Shown here: piece by piece, positions 16,834 through 22,983 of the stretch
How positions within the stretch are numbered: the first letter of the stretch is position 1
How the letters are laid out: each line of letters begins with the position of its first letter
Virus record (IMG/VR): IMGVR_UViG_3300011115_000919
Location: 1 to 33,806 of that record
Strand: one strand, 5' to 3'
From: a virus
Length of the DNA: 33,806 nt
Translations under genes and position numbers: made by a program
Notes under the pieces: model-generated
Told to the model about the DNA's origin: nothing
Seen by the model: the letters and a program-made list of their open reading frames with translations, nothing else
Database searches by the model: none

Positions 16834-17535
16834 TCAGAATTGACAATTGTTTTTGGCAAAAGCATCAAAGGCTTCTGGCGCCACTGGCCTGCCTAGTTCT
16901 AGCAGCGCTTTAGCATAAGCCACGATTTCCCCCTGTGCCCCTTTGCTAATGCGCAGAGAGATGAAATGAAACAGGGCTTGCAAGGAACACGTCCAGACGA
17001 ATTGAGTATACAGCGCCGAGGGAAGCACCGCCCTGGCTTGCTCCTTGCTTACGCCCATGAGCAACAGCCCTGCATATGCCTGCTTACAAGCCTCTACGGC
17101 CTGTGCGTACTGAGCAAAGGCCAATGACTGGTCCTTGCTGGCAAGAGGCCCCGCCGAGGCTTGACGGTTGTTGTCGCTTTGCTGAAGGAACTCCGTGGGA
17201 ATGTAAAACTCAGCTTCATCAGCGGCGCAATAACGAAAACTTTTTTCATTCCAGCCAAGTTGATCATCAACGAAAGTAGAAGCAACCGTATGCTTCCACC
17301 ATTGCCGGGCAATGAACAGTGGAGCCTTCACTGACCACTTAAATACCACGCCCCTAAAAGGAGAAGTATGGTGATGCTTTGCAAGGTAGCGAAGAAGCTT
17401 GCCGTCACGGTCTGTCCATTCTGTACTTTCCGCAGCAAAACTTTGGCGAGCATCATTCACCACGGAAAGGCTGTTTCCCATTGAATCAAGCAGGCAAAGA
17501 GCACTTTTACCATCGCCTAAAGGGTCAAGTTTCAT
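16834..17535 (-). CDS. thyX: Flavin-dependent thymidylate synthase ThyX
   Basis: 233 aa, FAD- and folate-dependent methylation of dUMP to dTMP. The start ATG at 17535 has a good AAGGAG site (4-5 nt spacing) and overlaps the preceding gene by 11 nt. Family features seen: HHHTSPF (residues 54-60), the ARQWW region (76-80), the substrate motif ending NEKSFRY (96-102) and SLQALFHFISLR near the C-terminus. The motif is unusual: where ThyX normally reads RHR-x7-S, this protein has KHT (81-83) and about eight extra residues before NE. Together with dCTP deaminase it would divert dCTP/dUMP to dTTP. Confidence 0.88.
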   Translation of the reverse strand: MKLDPLGDGKSALCLLDSMGNSLSVVNDARQSFAAESTEWTDRDGKLLRYLAKHHHTSPFRGVVFKWSVKAPLFIARQWWKHTVASTFVDDQLGWNEKSFRYCAADEAEFYIPTEFLQQSDNNRQASAGPLASKDQSLAFAQYAQAVEACKQAYAGLLLMGVSKEQARAVLPSALYTQFVWTCSLQALFHFISLRISKGAQGEIVAYAKALLELGRPVAPEAFDAFAKNNCQF

Positions 17536-17767
17536 TGGGCTCCTTGCTTTGGAGATCCTCAATCATCACCTTGTGAATAGTAGAGCGTGCGTTCATCATT
17601 GCACTAGCCAATACATAAGAAGTGGAGGCAATGGCTTCACACCATTCAACCATGTCTGCTTTATCGCCCATGTCCTCCGGCGAATAAATGTGAATGAGCT
17701 GCGCCATGGCAGCTATGGCGAAGTCATCCATGAGATCAGAAAGGGGAGCCAGGGAAGGGGAAGTCAT
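17525..17767 (-). CDS. Hypothetical protein, 80 aa
   Basis: A helical protein (LMDDFAIAAMAQLIHIYSPE; MVEWCEAIASTSYVLASAMM) that I do not recognise. It starts by ATGA overlap with the membrane protein gene upstream and overlaps thyX by 11 nt, so it is part of one coupled unit. No catalytic motif. Confidence 0.65.
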   Translation of the reverse strand: MTSPSLAPLSDLMDDFAIAAMAQLIHIYSPEDMGDKADMVEWCEAIASTSYVLASAMMNARSTIHKVMIEDLQSKEPNET

Positions 17768-17976
17768 TTCTTGGAAGAATCAAGATTGGTAAACATAAAG
17801 CGAATGGTCACCACCACTAGAAGCCATTGCCAAAAAGTGAGAACAATGGCAGGGGCGAATAGTGCCACCACTAAGCTCAAGAGCCAAGCACGAGCGCAAG
17901 CCAGCCCAAGTTCAATGGCAATGGCTCCTGTTATAAGGCCAATCGCGGTGATGATTTTTTCAATGCCGTCAGTCAT
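17764..17976 (-). CDS. Small membrane protein with two or more helices, 70 aa
   Basis: Two strongly hydrophobic segments (ITAIGLITGAIAIELGLA and LLSLVVALFAPAIVLTFW), then LLVVVTIRFMF, and a short charged tail. No family recognised. ATGA overlaps link it to both neighbours. It could be an inner-membrane protein of superinfection exclusion or a holin-type protein; neither is shown. Confidence 0.65.
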   Translation of the reverse strand: MTDGIEKIITAIGLITGAIAIELGLACARAWLLSLVVALFAPAIVLTFWQWLLVVVTIRFMFTNLDSSKK

Positions 17977-18326
17977 TTAGGAAGGCAGGCGATGGGGCGG
18001 ATGCGTTGAATTGCCACTGTACCAGAGACGAGAGCATGGTTTTGCTCCCATTGGACCATTGCAGCTTTTCTTCCATTGGCTCCTTGTGCAAAGCCTTGGA
18101 AGGTGCCGTAGATGGACGTTGGCACCATACCAGCCCCTGTGAGGCTGACCAATACCACACGCTCTCCTGGGGTCCAGTCATAGTCCTTTGGTAACGGTCT
18201 AAGCATATATCGTCGGGAAGCCGAATGCAAGATTTCGGCATTTTCACCAGCATCCACCTTCCTTGCAAACTGCTTGCGACCATCGTTCGTCTGTAGCCTA
18301 GTAACAAAAGAGCGTTTATTAACCAT
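17973..18326 (-). CDS. Hypothetical protein, 117 aa
   Basis: MVNKRSFVTRLQTNDGRKQF and on; a basic N-terminus and a beta-rich C-terminal half (GERVVLVSLTGAGMVPTSIY) that may be a small SH3-like barrel. The start codon at 18326 overlaps, on the other strand, the start codon of the gene at 18325. A later in-frame ATG gives MLRPLPKDYDW and would avoid that clash, so the start is uncertain. Confidence 0.6.
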   Translation of the reverse strand: MVNKRSFVTRLQTNDGRKQFARKVDAGENAEILHSASRRYMLRPLPKDYDWTPGERVVLVSLTGAGMVPTSIYGTFQGFAQGANGRKAAMVQWEQNHALVSGTVAIQRIRPIACLPK

Positions 18327-18687
18327 GGCCTATGGCATTCCAGTGCAGTTTGATTACAATGGTCGAAAGCGCATGGCCATGATGGGTCCGTTTGAGCACA
18401 GCACTGAGCGTGAATTTGCCCTAACGGTCAACCGTAAGGCCATTGACGATTGCTCAAGCTTGGATCAGTTGAAGCCCGTGGCTAAGAACCTACTAGAAGG
18501 TTGGTCATCTTTGCAAACTGCTTTTCAAAGTCTCATGATTGAAAACATTCAATTGCGACAAGCAATGGCAGTGAAAGATAGTTCGCTAGAAGCAGCAGAT
18601 GAAATGCTTACGCACGCCGGGCAAGTGATTCAACAATATGAGAAGCAATCAAAGCGTGCCAATAAGCTTCCTTGGCCATTTGGCTAG
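18325..18687 (+). CDS. Conserved phage hypothetical protein, 120 aa
   Basis: MAYGIPVQFDYNGRKRMAMM; the central region SLDQLKPVAKNLLEGWSSLQ followed by MIENIQLRQAM matches a helical family that I recall from cyanobacteria and their phages. ATG at 18325 shares AT with the leftward start at 18326 within CCATGG. The last 80 nt overlap the 3' end of the leftward nuclease gene. It is a single rightward gene between leftward ones and would need its own promoter inside or beyond the leftward neighbour. Confidence 0.7.
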   Translation: MAYGIPVQFDYNGRKRMAMMGPFEHSTEREFALTVNRKAIDDCSSLDQLKPVAKNLLEGWSSLQTAFQSLMIENIQLRQAMAVKDSSLEAADEMLTHAGQVIQQYEKQSKRANKLPWPFG

Positions 18688-18985
18688 TAAGGAGAAAGAT
18701 GGTCCATCCGCTGGTATATGCAAGATTGTACTTTTTGCAATCTCTTTCATAACCGCTGCCAGTTACATGCCTGCCGCGACTGTAAACACCCCCTTGAATC
18801 TCAACAGCAGTGAAACTTTCAATGTGTGCAAAATCTGCACGGTATCGCTTTGACCGTTTGCTTTTTGCATAGCGCTCTTGATAATCAGCTTCCCACGCTT
18901 TAATATCAGAAAACTCTCGTTCAAAAGTTAACTGAGGATAATGGGCTTGCCACAAACTGAGAAACTGATCTTCAAGGGCGCTCAA
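18608..18985 (-). CDS. VRR-NUC-like / PD-(D/E)XK endonuclease, 125 aa (TTG start)
   Basis: The likely catalytic core is ADFAHIESFTAVEIQGGVYS (Asp51, Glu62, Gln64), followed by GRHVTGSGYERDCKKYN and a GWTIFLLT strand, as in phage VRR-NUC-type nucleases and small resolvase-like enzymes. It could resolve recombination intermediates made by the annealing protein. No ATG is available upstream of the motif; the frame closes at the dcd stop, so TTG at 18985, three bases past that stop, is the probable start, presumably by re-initiation. Confidence 0.8.
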   Translation of the reverse strand: MSALEDQFLSLWQAHYPQLTFEREFSDIKAWEADYQERYAKSKRSKRYRADFAHIESFTAVEIQGGVYSRGRHVTGSGYERDCKKYNLAYTSGWTIFLLTSQMAKEAYWHALIASHIVESLARRA

Positions 18986-18988
18986 TGC

Positions 18989-19579
18989 TTAGACAGCAGC
19001 TAGTCGTACCCTAGCGGTTTGATTCTGGTAGAGGCCCTCGTAGGCTTGTCCTACTTCCTCAATGCCGAAGAGCACCAATTGAGCAATGCCTTCGTTGGCA
19101 TAGAGGCGAATGGGAAAGTCCGTAGGATTGATCAGGCACATGGTCAAGTAGCCAGCCCAGCCAGGTTCAATGGGGAGAATGTTGGCGATAAGCCCGCAGC
19201 GCCCATAAGTGGATTTGCCCTGGCACAAGGCAAACACATCATTTGGCATGGAGATTAGTTCAAGGCTAGTGCCAAGGCCATGACAATGGGGAGGCAAGAC
19301 GAAATAGCACGAACCGTCTGCTGTTTCTATTAGTTCAGCGGGCGTGGGTTCAACGTCCATATTCTTTACATCTTGCTCGTATGTGCCACCGTCCCATTGG
19401 TCCATGGTAAAAACCAAGAACTCTACGGAAGACAAGCGAATGTCATAGCCGGCTTGCGACAGACCATAAGAAATTGCTTTAGTGCCATTGTCAAGCGTGC
19501 GGCGCTTTTCGCCCACGTAAGGCAGGAAAATGTCTTTTTCAGCAAGCCGGTTGATTTGCTTGTCGTTGAGGAGCGTCAT
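18989..19579 (-). CDS. dcd: dCTP deaminase (dUTPase superfamily)
   Basis: 196 aa. Converts dCTP to dUTP (bifunctional members go on to dUMP). Motifs: GYDIRLS at 44-50, GKSTYGRCGL at 121-130 (Dcd consensus GKSTYAR), and ILPIEPGWAGYLT with the likely catalytic Glu138. The ATG at 19579 is used because the longer frame starts with a TTG inside the upstream terminator hairpin. It supplies dUMP for ThyX, so the phage is equipped to make dTTP from host dCTP. Placed just after a terminator, its expression probably depends on readthrough or on a promoter not identified here. Confidence 0.9.
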   Translation of the reverse strand: MTLLNDKQINRLAEKDIFLPYVGEKRRTLDNGTKAISYGLSQAGYDIRLSSVEFLVFTMDQWDGGTYEQDVKNMDVEPTPAELIETADGSCYFVLPPHCHGLGTSLELISMPNDVFALCQGKSTYGRCGLIANILPIEPGWAGYLTMCLINPTDFPIRLYANEGIAQLVLFGIEEVGQAYEGLYQNQTARVRLAAV

Positions 19580-19580
19580 G

Positions 19581-19613
19581 GGGAGAAAAAAAGAAGGGGC
19601 GATTGCTCGCCCC
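19581..19613 (-). terminator. Terminator immediately upstream of dcd (minus strand)
   Basis: Perfect 7-bp stem GGGGCGA / TCGCCCC with a 4-nt loop, followed on the minus strand by TTCTTTTTTTCTCCC and then directly by the dcd ATG. It ends the transcript of the upstream leftward genes or attenuates dcd. Confidence 0.8.
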
Positions 19614-19620
19614 AAGGGAA

Positions 19621-19875
19621 TCAGAAGAGATCGGTGCCGCTTTCAGAACTTTCGTTCTGCCAAACCGAGGCATAGCCCTTAGGACCGTCCTTGTCGCCCT
19701 TCACCTTGACAGAGCCAGTAAAGCCTGGAGCCCTGTCGGAAGTGCGCTTGTCATTGACCCACACGGCCATGTCAAGACTGTAATTGCCCCGTTCGTTGGG
19801 GCCGGCCTTCTTCAAGGCATTGAGCAAGTCGCCGGTCAGATCGAGAGCGGCAGTAATCGGGGGCCTGTTGGCCAT
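19621..19875 (-). CDS. Conserved small protein with acidic tail ending in Phe, 84 aa
   Basis: ATG at 19875 is preceded by GGAG about nine bases upstream; the longer frame to 19923 lacks such a site. The sequence RGNYSLDMAVWVNDKRTSDR then FTGSVKVKG matches small cyanophage proteins that I recall without known function. The tail SSESGTDLF, acidic with a terminal Phe, is like those of phage and bacterial ssDNA-binding proteins, and the neighbours are recombination genes; an SSB-like role is a guess. Confidence 0.65.
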   Translation of the reverse strand: MANRPPITAALDLTGDLLNALKKAGPNERGNYSLDMAVWVNDKRTSDRAPGFTGSVKVKGDKDGPKGYASVWQNESSESGTDLF

Positions 19876-19924
19876 GAGTGTTTCTCCGAGGAGTGATGGT
19901 GGTGCCCTGTTGGGCTTGCTCATC

Positions 19925-20689
19925 TTACCCCTTATCCACGGTTAATGCAAACGCTTTGCCGCCTGGATACCACAGACTGAAGTATCTCTTCACAGTGTCC
20001 CGCATGATGGCCTGCTGCTGGACCAGCTCGAAGCCGTCCATTTGCAAAATCTGCAACTCAGCCTCGCGCTTAGGCTCCTCTGGATCGTACACGCTAATCA
20101 CGCAATAAGCCTGTTGAACGTCAATGCCATACATTTGTTCAGCAGCTAAACTATAAGCGCCAAGTTGCTTTTTATAGTCAGCAAGTTGATAATCGGGCTT
20201 GATCTTATAGCTAGTCTTCCAGTCCATAAGTGCAATGGCGCCGTCTGCCATTAGTGCCAGTTGATCAAGCGTGCCTGAATAACCTTGTTTTTCACCATCG
20301 TCCCACCATGCCACTGCGCTTTCAGCAAGAATGGGCTTATCAATGAGCTCTAGAAAGGGTTCAATGGCAGTGAAATAAGGGCGCCACTCTTCACGCTGTT
20401 CAAGATGATTTTCAATGTCTTCTCCATTGAACAGGTCTTCAATGACATTGTGCATCCAGGTGCCCCTGTTGGCAGCAAGTTTAGTGCGGCGATTTGCCTC
20501 TTCATTGCCCACACGCTTGCGCCAATTAATGAGCGCCATGATTTTCCCTACGGGCGCCATGGAAGATAGCACTGTAGTTACAGACGGTAATAACATGCCT
20601 TCTGGCACATTTGGGAACTGGCTACAGGTGTAATGGCGTTTTCCGTCTAAAGAGATCCGACTGGGTTCGTAACGGGGCAAGGAAAGCAT
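19925..20689 (-). CDS. RecB/Cas4-like PD-(D/E)XK nuclease, 254 aa
   Basis: The nuclease core is visible: RGTWMHNVIE (His80), Glu123, GYSGTLDQLAL (Asp142) and MDWKTS (Asp156-x-Lys158), then a QLGAYSLAAEQ helix. This is the arrangement of RecB-family exonucleases in phage recombination modules. Together with the Sak3-type annealing protein it probably forms a Red-like pair that resects dsDNA ends. There are no CxxC clusters for an Fe-S centre of the AddB/Cas4 kind. Confidence 0.88.
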   Translation of the reverse strand: MLSLPRYEPSRISLDGKRHYTCSQFPNVPEGMLLPSVTTVLSSMAPVGKIMALINWRKRVGNEEANRRTKLAANRGTWMHNVIEDLFNGEDIENHLEQREEWRPYFTAIEPFLELIDKPILAESAVAWWDDGEKQGYSGTLDQLALMADGAIALMDWKTSYKIKPDYQLADYKKQLGAYSLAAEQMYGIDVQQAYCVISVYDPEEPKREAELQILQMDGFELVQQQAIMRDTVKRYFSLWYPGGKAFALTVDKG

Positions 20690-20712
20690 GAGGCGCTTGG
20701 GGCGGGCTATTG

Positions 20713-20844
20713 TTAGTTTTTAATGCAATAACCGTTGGAACTGTAATAACCAAGGGGGCAAGTTTTACCCACTTTGATTATTGGCTGATTACAGGCCATG
20801 ACTGGCGCAGCAAAGAAAACAATGGCGAGAATAAAAGATTTCAT
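20713..20844 (-). CDS. Secreted Cys-rich mini-protein, 43 aa
   Basis: MKSFILAIVFFAAPVMA is a textbook signal peptide ending in AxA-like VMA, and the mature part, about 26 residues, carries three cysteines with CPLGYYSS and YCIKN. It overlaps the preceding gene by ATGA and the nuclease gene starts 23 nt after its stop. It could also be read as a lipoprotein, because a Cys follows the cleavage site (VMA-C). I recall CPxGYYS-type exported mini-proteins from cyanobacteria and their phages. The role is unknown. Confidence 0.72.
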   Translation of the reverse strand: MKSFILAIVFFAAPVMACNQPIIKVGKTCPLGYYSSNGYCIKN

Positions 20845-21068
20845 GACAGTTCTTCTAATTGCAGTTTGAGTTTGCGAATGCCAGTAATGAAATAGGCATA
20901 GTCTCTGGTTTCGGTGACACGCTTTTCTTCACCACACACTCGACATGTTCCATTCCAAGTGGATGAACATCCCACGCTATAAACTCCCCATTTATCACCA
21001 CATTCGTGGCAACAAATAGAAGCGTTGTTAAGCGTCTTAATCATGCGCCTGATTTCAGTTTTGGTCAC
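20841..21068 (-). CDS. Zinc-ribbon protein, 75 aa
   Basis: Two cysteine pairs, CCHECGDKWG and TCRVCGEEKRVTETRDYAYF, form a probable zinc ribbon. The C-terminal segment is helical. This is a recurring type of phage small protein, possibly a nucleic-acid or polymerase-binding factor. It is joined by short overlaps to the genes on both sides. Confidence 0.75.
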   Translation of the reverse strand: MTKTEIRRMIKTLNNASICCHECGDKWGVYSVGCSSTWNGTCRVCGEEKRVTETRDYAYFITGIRKLKLQLEELS

Positions 21069-21216
21069 TGTCTTTTATGCAAATGGATCGTGCTTGCCAG
21101 AGTAAAGCCTGGCAAAGGAGTTCTTCGCTAGGGTCAATTTCACTGGCATAAACGGCATGAGCAGCTTCCCATGCCAATCGCCATTGTTCTTCATTAGGAA
21201 AGTGCCAAACAGTCAT
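21055..21216 (-). CDS. Small protein, 53 aa
   Basis: The frame MTVWHFPNEEQWRLAWEAAH and on is helical and Trp-rich. It starts by ATGA overlap with the membrane peptide gene and its end overlaps the zinc-ribbon gene by 14 nt, the tight packing seen across this unit. No known domain. Confidence 0.7.
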   Translation of the reverse strand: MTVWHFPNEEQWRLAWEAAHAVYASEIDPSEELLCQALLWQARSICIKDSDQN

Positions 21217-21332
21217 TTGTCTATACCAAAGATTTGTTCAATTAGTAACACCACGACAACGCACAAAATAAAGAAAAAGAGCAGAACGGAAACAACTGAA
21301 ATAATGCCAAGAATAGAAAGCATAATGTTCAT
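21213..21332 (-). CDS. Single-pass membrane peptide, 39 aa
   Basis: MNIMLSILGIISVVSVLLFF and on: one long hydrophobic helix and a short C-terminal segment (EQIFGIDK). The stop overlaps the next ATG. No charged N-terminus, so probably a membrane-anchored peptide. The overlap at both ends and the clean helix support a real gene. Confidence 0.65.
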   Translation of the reverse strand: MNIMLSILGIISVVSVLLFFFILCVVVVLLIEQIFGIDK

Positions 21333-21391
21333 AATTCATTGAGGGGCGAACCGTCTTCGTCCATCACGAGAGCACCAGCAAAGGCCCGCAC
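21329..21391 (-). CDS. Possible mini-protein, about 20 aa, start uncertain
   Basis: A frame ending in RAFAGALVMDEDGSPLNEL has a TGA that overlaps the ATG of the membrane peptide gene. GTG at 21391 gives 20 residues; the frame stays open further upstream into the end of the annealing-protein gene but offers no ATG. Such coupling argues for translation, but the evidence is thin. Confidence 0.35.
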   Translation of the reverse strand: MRAFAGALVMDEDGSPLNEL

Positions 21392-21411
21392 AAGGCAGGC
21401 CGCTGCCAGGT

Positions 21412-22374
21412 CTATTGCTTTCCCTGCACAAACACCTCCACGCCTTTGATGGCCTGCTCCAAGCTACCTTCTTCGCATACTGAGCGCAAGGTGCCAATTT
21501 CTAGGGCCATCGTGGCCTTATCAATGGCAATGCCTTTCTCTTTAATCCATGCTGTGACCGCCGTGGTGACTACGTTGGCGAACATGGCCTTGTCTTTGAT
21601 GTCATCGCCCCTAGCCAAACCGATGGCTTCTAGGGCAGCCTTGCCAGCCATCATGCTGGTGCGTTCGTCGGCACAGCCAAAAGGATTGGCCTTACAGAAT
21701 CCAAGAAGGCTTTCTTTGCCATTGAACTCACTGGCTGCATTGGCGGTAACAGTGCTTGCTGTTCCAACAGGAGCATCATCTTTTGCAACTGCTGCTTTTT
21801 TCGCGCTTGCCCGCGCAGCAGGCTTCGCTGTTTCCTGTTGGAGCGGGAGTTTGGGCGGTTCTTTTTCATCGCTCTTGGGAATGTCTTCGCCAGAATAAAG
21901 TTTGAGGCCAAGGCCCGTGAAGGTGGCGATGCACTTGACAGAAGCACGTTGAATGTTGTCACTTACGGCGCGAGCATTCAGTTCAACAAGCGCATTGTGC
22001 TTATTGTCCATCAATGGAAAAACCAAGGCAGGAGTGCGGCGGCAACCATCAGTGAGGAAAGGACGAAGAAGCCAGCAACCTTCCTTCCCAAAAACCGGCC
22101 AGCCAATTGAACTTTCTTCAAACGAAACAAAGAACGTCGGGAATTGCTCCTTGAGGTGGCGGAAGGCAAACGGCCATGACAGGTACGAGAGCCCTTTATA
22201 GTTCTTTTCAACATGTTCCCCTATGGGAAGTTCGTAGGCAGCAGTGAATTTATCAGGGGAAATTTCAAGAGCGGCAAAGATGCCGTTCATGCGATCAGTG
22301 AGAGCCATTGAAGCAGGGGAATCCATGGAAGGAAAATCAGCGGGGTTGTAAAACATAGTCTTGAGAGCAATCAT
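21412..22374 (-). CDS. Sak3-type (DUF1071) single-strand annealing protein
   Basis: 320 aa. Residues 60-166 fit the DUF1071/Sak3 family: YKGLSYLSWPFAFRHLKEQF, LPLMD-like FPLMDNKHNAL, and SDNIQRASVKCIATFTGLGL then LYSGEDIP. These Rad52-superfamily proteins anneal complementary single strands during phage recombination. Residues 170-215 form an Ala/Lys/Pro-rich linker, and the remaining ~100 are a helical tail, perhaps for partner binding. The gene begins by ATGA overlap with the one before it and sits in the same leftward unit as the RecB-like nuclease. Confidence 0.85.
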   Translation of the reverse strand: MIALKTMFYNPADFPSMDSPASMALTDRMNGIFAALEISPDKFTAAYELPIGEHVEKNYKGLSYLSWPFAFRHLKEQFPTFFVSFEESSIGWPVFGKEGCWLLRPFLTDGCRRTPALVFPLMDNKHNALVELNARAVSDNIQRASVKCIATFTGLGLKLYSGEDIPKSDEKEPPKLPLQQETAKPAARASAKKAAVAKDDAPVGTASTVTANAASEFNGKESLLGFCKANPFGCADERTSMMAGKAALEAIGLARGDDIKDKAMFANVVTTAVTAWIKEKGIAIDKATMALEIGTLRSVCEEGSLEQAIKGVEVFVQGKQ

Positions 22375-22634
22375 TCTTTAGCGCTCTCCAAAGCGAAGTG
22401 GTTGTCATAAAAGATGATCACCTTGGAAGGTTTTTCACCTTCGTGGACAATCATGCTTTCGCCTGGTAGCGGCCACTCACTGGTCATTCTCACATCAGAG
22501 ATGCCTTCCGTGGCCTCCCAGTCAAAGCCTTCTTCAAGGGCTGTGGGTTCAAAGGCAAGCACCACTTCAGGGTCGGCGCCATCAGCATTGCGCTGTGCTG
22601 CCGTGAGGGCGGTGATTAGTTGAGACAGTTTCAT
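22371..22634 (-). CDS. Hypothetical phage protein, 87 aa
   Basis: MKLSQLITALTAAQRNADGA, then DPEVVLAFEP; a common type of small phage protein with mixed alpha/beta pattern, function unknown. ATG at 22634 overlaps the preceding TGA, favoured over an in-frame TTG three codons earlier. Overlaps the annealing-protein gene by ATGA. Confidence 0.7.
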   Translation of the reverse strand: MKLSQLITALTAAQRNADGADPEVVLAFEPTALEEGFDWEATEGISDVRMTSEWPLPGESMIVHEGEKPSKVIIFYDNHFALESAKE

Positions 22635-22843
22635 GAGGAGCAATGATCAATAACAAAGGGCCAAGCAGCGTCCGAAAGCAGAGAGCTTCCGTCGCTAATG
22701 TCTGTGGAGCGCACAAGACGTTCAAGCGTTTCACTGCGGGAAATGCCACCATCTTGCGCAATGGCAGTGAGATGGGCGTAACCTTGGTCGCTCAGCGTGA
22801 AATGCCGCCGTCGTTTGCCGCCATCGTAAATGCTTTTGGCCAT
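22631..22843 (-). CDS. Ribbon-helix-helix-like DNA-binding protein, 70 aa
   Basis: The pattern KRRRHFTLSDQGYAHLTAIA, followed by GGISRSETLERLVRST, is that of a ribbon-helix-helix (CopG/Arc-like) domain. As first gene of the leftward unit, opposite the primase-helicase gene, it is well placed to repress the divergent promoters as an early regulator. Confidence 0.72.
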   Translation of the reverse strand: MAKSIYDGGKRRRHFTLSDQGYAHLTAIAQDGGISRSETLERLVRSTDISDGSSLLSDAAWPFVIDHCSS

Positions 22844-22866
22844 GACAAGGCGCGAAGGTCATAGCC

Positions 22867-22894
22867 ACAATAGCCCCGCCATCGCCCTTGGCAA
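22867..22894 (-). promoter_or_regulatory. Probable promoter of the leftward recombination unit
   Basis: On the minus strand, TTGCCA (22894-22889), a 16-nt spacer, then TATTGT (22872-22867). The ATG of the ribbon-helix-helix gene lies 24 nt beyond. It is a reasonable sigma70-type match by eye. The complementary strand carries TTGGCAATGCC at its edge, a possible operator. Confidence 0.5.
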
Positions 22895-22983
22895 TGCCTG
22901 TAACCATCAGGAAATCTTATGGAGCCAAGCGGCTGCGAAAGGCCGGTTAAGCTGCCATGATGGGAAGCGCCTCGTATCCTTGC

